A stretch of 64,000 nt of DNA from Flavobacterium gelatinilyticum (GTDB lineage: Bacteria; Bacteroidota; Bacteroidia; Flavobacteriales; Flavobacteriaceae): contig NZ_CP114287.1 in assembly GCF_027111295.1 (NCBI RefSeq), positions 3,596,001 through 3,660,000 of the forward strand, read 5' to 3'. How positions within the stretch are numbered: the first letter of the stretch is position 1; every line of letters begins with the position of its first letter. A program made the translations under genes and the position numbers. This document shows, piece after piece, positions 34,207-42,807 of the stretch. The notes beneath the pieces were generated by a model that had not been told where the DNA came from, did no database searches, and saw only the letters and a program-made list of their open reading frames with translations.

Positions 34207-36171
34207 TTACAAATCAAATTCATCATCAACTGCCAAAGAATCCGCTTTGATTGCTGTAGAATCCGGAACTTTAATTCGTAATAACGAACGCGCGTTTCCA
34301 GAAATATAAACCGGAAGTTGTCCAATTGTATCTTCAGGAACTAAAAGTCCTCTTCTAAACATTAAATTCTTTAAAAATTTCTGATTCCTGATGGCATAAT
34401 CTTTCAAATTTCCTTGATCATTAAACTGATACATAAATTTTCTTGGTTTCGGGATAATTGTCGCCAAATACAAGCATTCATCGACATTTAGCGATGATGG
34501 ACTTTTCTGGAAATAAAAGTGACTTGCTTCGCCAATTCCGTATACATTTGGTCCCCATTCGATAATATTGAAATAAACCTCCAGCATTCTTTCTTTGCTT
34601 ACAATTCGGTTATTTTCAAGAATATAAACCAATAAGATTTCTTCCAGCTTTCGCGAAAGCGTTTTTTCTCTGGTTAGAAAAACATTTTTAATCAACTGCA
34701 TGCTGATTGTACTTGCACCGCGGGAGAATTTTTTAGTTCGAATGTTTTTAAGGATAGATTGTTTGAAAGCTTCATTTATAAATCCGCGATGCGAAAAGAA
34801 CGACGGATCTTCGGTAGTAAGCACAGATTTTCTTAAAAATGGAGACATTTGATCCAAAGACGTATAATTTGGATTGGCATTTCCAACTAAAACCGGACGC
34901 TGCAATACATTCTGAATAATCGCACGATAGACAAATTCGCCGTTAAGTTTATTTAAATCGGCTTCGCCGTATTTTGTAATTCGTAAATCCTCTTTTTTTA
35001 GTTTGCTGTCAAAAACAAGTGTATTAGGTTTGTTTTTGTTGAATTTGAAATCAAGTTTATAATCAAAATTTCCCGTTGCCTGCATTCCCTGAAAATGCGT
35101 AAACAAACCATCAGGAAGCGAAACAATAAAATCCTGTGCCTGCATTTTCGGGATATCCACTTTTAGTGTATAAATCGTATCTTTTTCGGTATCATACGAA
35201 ACATACGGACGTACTTTTATTTTATTTAGCTGCATGGTTGAAGTGCTGTCGATAGAGATAAAACTGTCGCCCAGTAAAAACCGGTAATCAAAACGGGCAT
35301 TTTTGATTACAACATCTTTACTCGCAATTTTGGGATGATTAAGTTTTAAGTTCACGATCGAAGTATAACCATCAATATGAAGTTCACTGCCGCTTTTGTC
35401 GATATTTTCAACATTTAAACGAATAGAATCAAAACTGGCTTTAAGATTGTAGCGCTCGTCAAGATAAGGAACGCGGATGGCTCCGGTGTCTAAATTAAAA
35501 AAACGAATATCGGCTTTTTGATTTCTTGGGTCGGCAAGTCCTTTTAGGTTCCAGCGCTGATCAAAGTCTTTGCTGACAACATGAATACTTGTTTCGAGCT
35601 GTTTGTTGCTTAAAACTAATTTATTTACCGCAATTGAGGTCTTTTTTCCGTTGTCGTCAATCCTAAACTGAAAATTCTCCAGATTCATGTCTGTCGGAAC
35701 CAGATTGAGCAGTTTAGAAATGATTCGATAAGCAAAAGCGCCGTATTTGCGTTTTTCACTTTTTCCAGAATCATCGCGGTCTCTTTTCAGAAAAGCATCA
35801 AAATTTCTGATTTTCCCTTTTTTTACAAGCTGAATATAACCGTTATCAACTTTTAAAGTGCCAACCTGAACATCACCAATAAGTAAACTGCTTAAACTTA
35901 CGCTGGTTTCAAGGTTTTTGATTCTTAAAAGCGTATCGGCATTTTTTGGAACCAGAACAACATCCGTCAGTTTAATTTTTGATAAACCTTCAAACGATGC
36001 GTCTTTAACAGAAAAATCACTGTTGTAACTAACGGCCATTTTGTGGGTTACTTTGGCAATAGCCTGATTAAGAAGTGAATTTCTGAAAAAATACAATCCA
36101 ATGGCGAGTAAAACCACCAAAACGGTCAGTACTTTTAAAGCTGTGAATATTTTTTGTTTTGGAAAATTCAT
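34207..36171 (-). CDS. AsmA-like/GT51 peptidoglycan glycosyltransferase fusion
   Basis: This 654-residue protein has one N-terminal membrane anchor (residues 12-30). A long beta-rich AsmA-like region follows (about 40-430, with VSLSSLLIGDVQVGTLKVDN), then a complete GT51 transglycosylase domain (about 440-610). GT51 motifs are TTEDPSFFSHRG (catalytic Glu), RGASTISMQLIKNVFL, RKLEEILLVYILE and YFNIIEWGPNVYGIGEA. No transpeptidase domain is present. The enzyme would polymerise lipid II outside the inner membrane. The usual monofunctional MtgA has no AsmA-like part, which may guide lipid substrate or bridge the periplasm. Confidence 0.8.
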   Translation of the reverse strand: MNFPKQKIFTALKVLTVLVVLLAIGLYFFRNSLLNQAIAKVTHKMAVSYNSDFSVKDASFEGLSKIKLTDVVLVPKNADTLLRIKNLETSVSLSSLLIGDVQVGTLKVDNGYIQLVKKGKIRNFDAFLKRDRDDSGKSEKRKYGAFAYRIISKLLNLVPTDMNLENFQFRIDDNGKKTSIAVNKLVLSNKQLETSIHVVSKDFDQRWNLKGLADPRNQKADIRFFNLDTGAIRVPYLDERYNLKASFDSIRLNVENIDKSGSELHIDGYTSIVNLKLNHPKIASKDVVIKNARFDYRFLLGDSFISIDSTSTMQLNKIKVRPYVSYDTEKDTIYTLKVDIPKMQAQDFIVSLPDGLFTHFQGMQATGNFDYKLDFKFNKNKPNTLVFDSKLKKEDLRITKYGEADLNKLNGEFVYRAIIQNVLQRPVLVGNANPNYTSLDQMSPFLRKSVLTTEDPSFFSHRGFINEAFKQSILKNIRTKKFSRGASTISMQLIKNVFLTREKTLSRKLEEILLVYILENNRIVSKERMLEVYFNIIEWGPNVYGIGEASHFYFQKSPSSLNVDECLYLATIIPKPRKFMYQFNDQGNLKDYAIRNQKFLKNLMFRRGLLVPEDTIGQLPVYISGNARSLLRIKVPDSTAIKADSLAVDDEFDL

Positions 36172-36301
36172 AGAATTGAATTTACAGTATTTAATGTTTT
36201 GAGGATAGTTTTTCCGTCACGAATTCACGAATTATATTTAATGTATAAATTTGTGTAATTGCTTCGCCCCTTTGCTGTCGCCCGAGTCATGGCGGAAAAA
36301 A

Positions 36302-37663
36302 TCAGCCAAAAAGAATACTCGCAACATCTTCAATTTTTGCTACAAGCTCAATTTTGATTCCGGTATTTTTTAAAGCAATTTTATTGTATTTTGAAACAAA
36401 AATCGTGTCGAAACCTAATTTTTCGGCTTCCTGAATGCGCTGGTCTACACGGTTTACCGGACGAATTTCGCCTGAAAGTCCAACTTCGCCGGCAAAACAA
36501 AAACCTTTTCCAACCGGAATATCTTCGTTTGATGATAAAATAGCGGCCACAACAGCAAGGTCAATGGCAGGATCATCCACAGAAATTCCTCCCGTTACGT
36601 TTAGAAAGACGTCTTTGGCTCCTAAGCGGAATCCGGCTCTTTTTTCCAAAACAGCCAAAATCATGTTTAACCTTTTGGCATTGTAACCTGTGGTGCTTCT
36701 TTGCGGTGTTCCGTAAACTGCTGTGCTTACCAAAGACTGGATTTCAATCATCAGCGGGCGCATGCCTTCCAGCGTAGTCGCAATGGCAGTTCCGGATAAT
36801 TCTTCGTCTTTGTGTGAGATCAATATTTCTGACGGATTGCTGACTTCGCGCAAACCGCTTCCGAGCATTTCGTAAATTCCAAGTTCAGATGTGGATCCGA
36901 AACGGTTTTTAAGCGAACGTAAAATTCGGTAAATATGATTTCTATCGCCTTCAAACTGAAGAACGGTATCGACCATGTGTTCCAGAATTTTTGGCCCGGC
37001 GATGTTTCCGTCTTTTGTAATATGTCCGATTAAAATAACCGGAATATTGGTTTCTTTGGCGAATTTAATCAACTCGGCGGTTGTTTCCCTGATTTGAGAA
37101 ATACTTCCGGCTGTAGATTCGATGTAATCCGTATGAAGGGTCTGAATCGAATCGATGATTACGATTTCAGGCTGGATAGTTTCAATTTGTTTAAAGATAT
37201 TTTGCGTTTTAGTTTCCGTCAAAATATAGCAGTTATCGCTATTTGGGGTTATTCTTTCGGCACGCATTTTTATTTGTTTCTGACTTTCTTCTCCAGAAAC
37301 GTATAAAGTTTTATAAGGTAATTTTAATGAGATTTGAAGTAAAAGCGTACTTTTTCCGATTCCCGGTTCACCGCCCAAAAGCGTAAGCGACCCCGGAACG
37401 ATGCCACCTCCTAAAACGCGGTTCAACTCACCGTCGGTAGTGTCCATTCGGATTTCTTGTGCCGAATCGATTTCGTTGATTTTTAAAGGTCTTGGCGCCT
37501 TGTTTGCTGGAGTTGGTTCGCTTTTCCAGGCTGTTTTTTCCGGTTTCTGAATAATTTCTTCCGCAATTGTATTCCATTCTTTGCACGCGTTGCACTGTCC
37601 CTGCCATTTAGAATACTGGGTACCGCAGTTTTGACAAAAAAAGGAAGTTTTAACTTTTGACAT
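36302..37663 (-). CDS. radA: DNA repair protein RadA
   Basis: The 453-residue protein has the RadA architecture: a four-Cys zinc finger (CQNCGTQYSKWQGQCNAC), a RecA-like ATPase (Walker A GGEPGIGKST), the RadA-specific KNRFGSTSELG motif and a C-terminal Lon-like domain. It is a branch-migration helicase that aids recombination intermediates. It is cytoplasmic. Its start codon shares one base with the stop of the upstream esterase-like gene (TAATG arrangement), so the two are coupled. The 130 bp between it and the GT51 gene show no clear feature. Confidence 0.97.
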   Translation of the reverse strand: MSKVKTSFFCQNCGTQYSKWQGQCNACKEWNTIAEEIIQKPEKTAWKSEPTPANKAPRPLKINEIDSAQEIRMDTTDGELNRVLGGGIVPGSLTLLGGEPGIGKSTLLLQISLKLPYKTLYVSGEESQKQIKMRAERITPNSDNCYILTETKTQNIFKQIETIQPEIVIIDSIQTLHTDYIESTAGSISQIRETTAELIKFAKETNIPVILIGHITKDGNIAGPKILEHMVDTVLQFEGDRNHIYRILRSLKNRFGSTSELGIYEMLGSGLREVSNPSEILISHKDEELSGTAIATTLEGMRPLMIEIQSLVSTAVYGTPQRSTTGYNAKRLNMILAVLEKRAGFRLGAKDVFLNVTGGISVDDPAIDLAVVAAILSSNEDIPVGKGFCFAGEVGLSGEIRPVNRVDQRIQEAEKLGFDTIFVSKYNKIALKNTGIKIELVAKIEDVASILFG

Positions 37664-38817
37664 TATTTACTTTTTTTAGCAAGCGTATTCATTTCGTCAA
37701 TTTTCTCATACATCAAATCCTTATTCAAATCGCCGATAGGTTCCATCTGCGAAGCATTTTGGTATTTTTTTGCTGCATGTTTAGGATCGCCCATTTTTTC
37801 ATACATCAAGCCTAATTCATATTCACCCAGCATGGCTTTTGGATAATGTACATTTCCAATCTCGGCCATTTTGCCTAATTCATCGTAAGCATTTCTTTTT
37901 AAGATAAGATTTTCAACTACCTTAAAATCGTTCATTCGAACAGGAATCTGAACGCCTAAAATTTCAGACATAATGCTGTATTTTTTCTCAAGATAATCCG
38001 CATAACCAGTTTCAAGCACTGCAATTTTATCATTGTACTCCGCAGAATTTATTGGTCGGTAAGCTTCAAAAATCTGGTACAATGCACCCGGAATTGAGTG
38101 CAGTACTTCTGTATAATGCGTTGCGCCTTTAAATACTTCGTATTTATAATTCACTAACGGATTATTTGCGATTTTAATATTACTGTTCAATTTTTCTATC
38201 GGCTCTTTTATTTTCTTAATATCACCTTCTCCGGCTGAAAGGTAATAGTATATCGGTTTTTGAATTTTGGCAAACTTTTCAGCAACACGAACTTCCATTT
38301 TTGGGGCAAGTTCCGGACTTAAGCAGATGTAAGCGCTAAAAAGCGGATTTTCTTTATAAAGATAGAAATTTGCAAAACTTGCTGTTACATCATGACCGGC
38401 AATAATTCTGAAAGGGGACGTTCTGTATTTTTTTTCTACATACGGAATTAATTCTGAACCAATAAATTCGAAAAACTTCGCTCCTTTTTCAAAAGGCAAA
38501 CCTTCGTTTTGATCAATAGTGGTGTCGTCATAACGTTCTTCGTCTTTATTTTGATGAACGCCAATGATAATCATTTCCGGAATATCATCCCAGTATGATC
38601 CATAACTTACCGCTCCGGAAAAAGGATCGAATAAATAATCGCCGTCCAGTAAATAGAGAACAGGATATTTTTTATCGGATTTTGCATCGTATGAAGGCGG
38701 AAGTCCGATTGTGATTCTTCTTTCTTCTCCCAGTTTTTCAGATTTGATGTTGTCGAATTTTTTCTGAGAAAAAACAGAAATAGAAAATAAGGTAAGCAGC
38801 AGGTAAACTTTTTTCAT
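37663..38817 (-). CDS. Esterase-like alpha/beta-hydrolase-fold protein with Asp at the nucleophile position
   Basis: The 384-residue exported protein has a signal peptide (VYLLLTLFSISVFSQK), then an esterase-D/enterochelin-esterase-like domain (about residues 25-280, with YPVLYLLDGDYLFDPF and MIIIGVHQNKDEERYDD), then TPR-like helices (about 310-384). At the nucleophile elbow, where the family has GHSxGG, it reads GHDVTA with Asp143 (codon GAT at 38389-38391). A candidate His is in GATHYTEVL. It may be a non-hydrolytic binder or use Asp as nucleophile. The ATG at 38817 gives the signal peptide; one at 38829 is also possible. Confidence 0.75.
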   Translation of the reverse strand: MKKVYLLLTLFSISVFSQKKFDNIKSEKLGEERRITIGLPPSYDAKSDKKYPVLYLLDGDYLFDPFSGAVSYGSYWDDIPEMIIIGVHQNKDEERYDDTTIDQNEGLPFEKGAKFFEFIGSELIPYVEKKYRTSPFRIIAGHDVTASFANFYLYKENPLFSAYICLSPELAPKMEVRVAEKFAKIQKPIYYYLSAGEGDIKKIKEPIEKLNSNIKIANNPLVNYKYEVFKGATHYTEVLHSIPGALYQIFEAYRPINSAEYNDKIAVLETGYADYLEKKYSIMSEILGVQIPVRMNDFKVVENLILKRNAYDELGKMAEIGNVHYPKAMLGEYELGLMYEKMGDPKHAAKKYQNASQMEPIGDLNKDLMYEKIDEMNTLAKKSK

Positions 38818-38952
38818 GATTTGTGGCATTTCAGTGAATTAAAAAGTATTGAAAATTGTGCAGCAATATAATACTTTATTTGCTTTTTGTTATTGGGATT
38901 CAAAAAAAGCAATGATTTCTTACGCTGACTGTTTTTCGATTTAGACAAAAGA

Positions 38953-38990
38953 AAATCTGTTTGTCAAAAATAGTTCTGACAAATAGATTT
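38953..38990 (-). terminator. Probable terminator downstream of panD
   Basis: AAATCTGTTTGTCA and TGACAAATAGATTT form a stem with one mismatch, downstream of the minus-strand panD stop at 39013. Confidence 0.55.
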
Positions 38991-39012
38991 AAAAGTAAAA
39001 CTTAAAATAAGA

Positions 39013-39363
39013 TTATGTTAACGAATTGTCGTTTTCATTTGGGAAAATGATCCATGGTTTGAAGGTCTTTGCCTCTTCAAAATCCAGGGTCGCATACGAA
39101 ATGATAATGATAATATCATCTTTTTGAACTTTCCTTGCCGCAGGACCGTTCAGGGTTATTTCGCCTGAATTTTTTTCGCCTTTAATGGCGTAAGTTTCAA
39201 AACGTTCTCCATTATTAATGTTAACGATAGATACTTTTTCGCCTTCAATAATATTGGAGGCTTCCAGTAAAGTTTCATCGATAGTAATGCTGCCAATATA
39301 ATTTAAATCGGCTCCGGTTACTTTAACTCGATGAATTTTTGATTTTATAACTTGAATTTGCAT
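39013..39363 (-). CDS. panD: Aspartate 1-decarboxylase
   Basis: The 116-residue proenzyme makes beta-alanine from L-aspartate for pantothenate and CoA synthesis. The self-cleavage site Gly24-Ser25 is present in NYIGSITID; cleavage produces the pyruvoyl cofactor on the new N-terminus. Other family motifs are KIHRVKVT and GEITLNGPAARKVQ with the DDIIIIISYA strand. It follows panC by 14 nt, so it can be read as panC-panD, but it also has a consensus TAnnTTTG element 4 nt before its ATG. Confidence 0.96.
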   Translation of the reverse strand: MQIQVIKSKIHRVKVTGADLNYIGSITIDETLLEASNIIEGEKVSIVNINNGERFETYAIKGEKNSGEITLNGPAARKVQKDDIIIIISYATLDFEEAKTFKPWIIFPNENDNSLT

Positions 39364-39367
39364 GATG

Positions 39368-39375
39368 CAAAGGTA
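39368..39375 (-). promoter_or_regulatory. TAnnTTTG element just before panD (possible leaderless start)
   Basis: The minus strand reads TACCTTTGCATCATG, with panD's ATG 4 nt after the element. If used, transcription would start at or near the ATG. Confidence 0.45.
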
Positions 39376-39377
39376 AT

Positions 39378-40226
39378 TTAATTTAATGAAATGGTGTCGA
39401 TTAACCTTATAGAATTAACAAATACGGCTATAAAGGCACGGTACTTTTTATCTTTAATTTTATGATCAGCCGATAATAATGTAGATTCGTCAGCAATTAC
39501 GAAATATTCAAGCTCAAATCGCGCATTGTCTTTAAAAGCATCTTCGACAAATTTTATAGTTTCTGCCGGAGTGCTGTCTTTAAAAATTTCTTTGGCTTCG
39601 GTTAAAACCTTATATATAATCGAAGCTTCTTTTCTTTCTTCGGGAGTAAGGCGTTCGTTTCTTGAGCTCATTGCCAGAAAATTGTCTTCCCTGAAAATAG
39701 GACAGCCGATAATGTTTACAGGTAAATCGTTCTTTTCGACCAGTTTTTTTACTATTTGCAGCTGCTGGAAATCTTTTTCGCCAAAATAAGCATTTGTTGG
39801 TGTTACAATTTCGAATAATCGTTTTACAATTGTTCCAACGCCGTTAAAGTGACCCGGCCTGAATTTTCCTTCCATCTGATTTTCGAGGCCGTCAAAATCA
39901 AATGCTTGCGAAACGGTGTTTCCTTCGTAAATATCGTCTACAGAAGGGGCATAAACTATTATTTTATCGCTTAGACCTCTCATTTTCTTTACATCTTCTT
40001 CAAGAGTCCGAGGGTATTTTTCAAGATCTTCAGGATTGTTAAACTGTGTTGGATTAACAAAAATACTCACAACGGTATCGTCGTTTTCTTTAAGTGATCG
40101 CTGCATTAGGGCTAGGTGTCCCTGGTGTAAAGCTCCCATGGTTGGGACAAATCCGATGGTTGAATTTGCTGTTTTGATAGTTTTTAAATAGGCTATCAGA
40201 GCTACTTTACCGTAGAAAATATGCAT
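39378..40226 (-). CDS. panC: Pantothenate synthetase
   Basis: The 282-residue enzyme joins pantoate and beta-alanine using ATP. It has the nucleotidyltransferase signature GFVPTMGALHQGHLAL (HIGH-like HQGH), VSIFVNPTQFN, RPGHFNGVGTIVKRLF and CPIFREDNFLAMSSRNERL. I use the ATG at 40226; one at 40256 would add ten residues. It forms a two-gene pantothenate unit with panD. A glycogen-synthase-like gene lies divergently upstream, a common neighbour in Bacteroidota. Confidence 0.96.
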   Translation of the reverse strand: MHIFYGKVALIAYLKTIKTANSTIGFVPTMGALHQGHLALMQRSLKENDDTVVSIFVNPTQFNNPEDLEKYPRTLEEDVKKMRGLSDKIIVYAPSVDDIYEGNTVSQAFDFDGLENQMEGKFRPGHFNGVGTIVKRLFEIVTPTNAYFGEKDFQQLQIVKKLVEKNDLPVNIIGCPIFREDNFLAMSSRNERLTPEERKEASIIYKVLTEAKEIFKDSTPAETIKFVEDAFKDNARFELEYFVIADESTLLSADHKIKDKKYRAFIAVFVNSIRLIDTISLN

Positions 40227-40288
40227 GGCGGTATTATTAAAATTTACTGCAAACATAATATATTAGTTATAAACTGCATAAAATTTTG

Positions 40289-40296
40289 TAATTTTG
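40289..40296 (+). promoter_or_regulatory. TAnnTTTG -7 element for the glycogen-synthase-like gene
   Basis: TAATTTTG lies 38 nt before the ATG at 40335. Confidence 0.55.
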
Positions 40297-40334
40297 CAAC
40301 GTTTTTATTACCAAAAATTAAGTAAAATACTATT

Positions 40335-41141
40335 ATGAAAGATAAGAGGATATTATATGTATCATCTGAAGTCGTGCCTTATTTGGCTGAAAACGAGGTT
40401 TCTTTAATGTCTTATGACGTTCCCAAAATGATTAACGATCAGGGTGGACAGATAAGAATTTTCATGCCTAGATATGGGAATATCAATGAGAGAAGACATC
40501 AATTACATGAGGTAATCAGGCTTTCAGGAATGAATTTGGTAGTGAATGATTTAGATATGCCGTTGATTATCAAGGTTGCTTCGATTCCTAAAGAAAGAAT
40601 TCAGGTTTATTTTATTGATAATGATGAATATTTTAAACGTAAAGCCACTTTTGCAGACGAAGAAGGGGCTTTATATCCTGACAATGACGAGCGAGCGATA
40701 TTTTTTGCAAAAGGCGTTGTTGAAACTGTAAAAAAATTAAACTGGGTTCCGGATATTATACATGTTCACGGGTGGCTTGCTGCTATGCTTCCAGTTTATA
40801 TGAAGCATTATTATAAAAATGAAGCCTTGTTTAACGATACTAAAATTATCACTTCAGTTTATGGCCAGTCTTTCGATGAAAATCTGGACATGGAAATGAT
40901 TAACAAAGTGAAATTTGACGGTGTTCCTCATGACTCAGTAGCTGATCTGGAGACTCCAAATTATGAAAATATCTTAAAAGCGAGTATATTGCATTCAGAC
41001 GGTGTTATCATAGCATCGCCGCATGTTTCTTCAAGTTTAACAAAATTTATAGAATCTTCGGGAAAACCTTTTTTACCTTTCGCCACGAAAGATGCATTCG
41101 CAGAGGCGTATACAAATTTCTACAGAACGTTTGGACTTTAA
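40335..41141 (+). CDS. Glycogen/starch-synthase-like N-terminal domain protein
   Basis: The 268-residue protein corresponds to the N-terminal (GT5) half of glycogen synthase only: ILYVSSEVVPYLAENEVS, IRIFMPRYG, IIHVHGWLAAMLPVYMKHYY and KASILHSDGVIIASP. The ADP-glucose binding KxGGL motif near residue 15 is absent, and the whole C-terminal GT-B half is missing. It is therefore unlikely to make glycogen. Short homologues next to panC and a DUF4270 gene are usual in Bacteroidota, suggesting a conserved non-catalytic role. The next gene starts 21 nt downstream. Confidence 0.8.
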   Translation: MKDKRILYVSSEVVPYLAENEVSLMSYDVPKMINDQGGQIRIFMPRYGNINERRHQLHEVIRLSGMNLVVNDLDMPLIIKVASIPKERIQVYFIDNDEYFKRKATFADEEGALYPDNDERAIFFAKGVVETVKKLNWVPDIIHVHGWLAAMLPVYMKHYYKNEALFNDTKIITSVYGQSFDENLDMEMINKVKFDGVPHDSVADLETPNYENILKASILHSDGVIIASPHVSSSLTKFIESSGKPFLPFATKDAFAEAYTNFYRTFGL

Positions 41142-41162
41142 AAATTAACTTTATTATTAAAT

Positions 41163-42800
41163 ATGTATAATACTTCTTTTATTAAGAAAACTCTATTAGC
41201 GGCAACTGTTGTTCTTTTCTGTTCATGCGACAAAGATTTTAATGCGATTGGTGATGATTTGATAAGTGATGATCATTTTGGGCTTGACAGTACATACTAT
41301 GATGTAGTAGCTTATAATCAAGAAGTAACTCCGGTACAGTCGAATCTTCTGCCAATTAATGCATTAGGTATTTATGACAGCCCTGTTTTTGGTTCTACAA
41401 AAGCTGATTTTGTGACGCAGCTTTCACTGGAAAGTTATGCACCTACTATTGGTGAAGAACCGGAAATTGTAGAGGTTCAGCTTTCTGTTCCTTATTTTAG
41501 CCATATAATCAGCAGTAAGACAGATGGCGGAAATTATAATTATGCATTAGATTCAATCTATGGGCCTAAGGATGGCAGGATAAAGTTGAGTGTTTATGAG
41601 TCTAATTATCAAATGCGTACTTCTTATCCGAGTAATGGGACTCAGTTGCCTCAATACTATTATACAGATGAAGGTTCTGCTTTTCTTGCGAATCTGCAGG
41701 GAGACCGATTAAATAATGGAATTGAATCAGAAAATATAAGATTCTTTTTTAGCTCAGATGAGAAAAAAAATGAAACAAGAGATGCTGCCGGGGTAGTAAC
41801 AGGAACAACTTATGTGGCTCCAGAGATGCGTTTAAATTTGGATAAAGCTTTTTTTGAAACTAAAATATTAAAAGCGGCTGCTTCAAAATTATCAACACCG
41901 GATGTTTTTCAGGAATATTTTAGGGGCTTATATTTTAAGGTTGAAAAAGCAGATGGATTTCCTAATAGTCAAATAGGACTGCTTGATTTTTCTAAAGGGA
42001 AAATAACTATTACGTATAAAGCAAAAGCAACAAGTAGCGCCACTACAAAAGATCAAAAAACACTTGTTATCAATTTTGTGTCTCCAGCCAGTTCAGGTGG
42101 AACGGCAAATTTATTAACAGATGTTAAAGAAACTAACTATGAAAACGCTATTAAATCGCCTAACAGAGCAACAGGTGATGAAAAATTGTATGTAAGAGGA
42201 GGTCAGGGATCTGTTGCTGTTATAGAACTTAAAGATTTTGCTTCTAAATTACAAAGTGTTAAAGATAGCGGCTGGAAAGTAAATGAAGCCAATTTGGTTT
42301 TTCATATTGATGCACAACAGATGGCTTCAAAATTGTCAGACGGCGATTATATTAAAGAACCAAAAAGAGTGTATTTGTATGATCTAGATAATAACACACC
42401 TTTGTTAGATTATAGTGCTGATGGAACTGCAAGTGTAACTTCGGATGCCAGAATGTCTAAATTAGTTTTTGGAGGTATTATTAATTTAGATGCAACTACG
42501 AAAAGAGGAAGTACTTATAAAATAAGAATTACAAGTCACATTCGTAATCTTATAAAAAATGCAAGTGCAAAGAATGTGAGATTAGGTTTGGTTGTTACAG
42601 ATAATGTAAGTATTGCAACATCAAACCAGCTGAAAAATAGATTTCCATTTCCCGGAACCAGCCCGGTTGAATATTTTTCAGCAGTACCAAGAGTGTCAGT
42701 TATGAATCCGTTGGGAACAGTATTATATGGAGGAGCAGCTTCAGTTCCCGAGGCTAACCGTTTAAGACTCGAGGTTTACTACACGAAACCAAATAAATAA
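41163..42800 (+). CDS. DUF4270 lipoprotein
   Basis: The 545-residue protein has a lipoprotein signal peptide (LLAATVVLFCSCDKDF, lipobox CSC) and a beta-rich mature part that fits DUF4270: NAIGDDLISDDHFGLDSTYY, ALGIYDSPVFGSTKADFVTQ, and repeated AEAL-type strand segments to ANRLRLEVYYTKPNK. It is an outer-membrane or surface lipoprotein typical of Bacteroidota, role unknown. It sits between the GT5-like gene and glmS with gaps of only 21 and 7 nt, so the three probably form an operon. Confidence 0.85.
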   Translation: MYNTSFIKKTLLAATVVLFCSCDKDFNAIGDDLISDDHFGLDSTYYDVVAYNQEVTPVQSNLLPINALGIYDSPVFGSTKADFVTQLSLESYAPTIGEEPEIVEVQLSVPYFSHIISSKTDGGNYNYALDSIYGPKDGRIKLSVYESNYQMRTSYPSNGTQLPQYYYTDEGSAFLANLQGDRLNNGIESENIRFFFSSDEKKNETRDAAGVVTGTTYVAPEMRLNLDKAFFETKILKAAASKLSTPDVFQEYFRGLYFKVEKADGFPNSQIGLLDFSKGKITITYKAKATSSATTKDQKTLVINFVSPASSGGTANLLTDVKETNYENAIKSPNRATGDEKLYVRGGQGSVAVIELKDFASKLQSVKDSGWKVNEANLVFHIDAQQMASKLSDGDYIKEPKRVYLYDLDNNTPLLDYSADGTASVTSDARMSKLVFGGIINLDATTKRGSTYKIRITSHIRNLIKNASAKNVRLGLVVTDNVSIATSNQLKNRFPFPGTSPVEYFSAVPRVSVMNPLGTVLYGGAASVPEANRLRLEVYYTKPNK

Positions 42801-42807
42801 TAAATAT

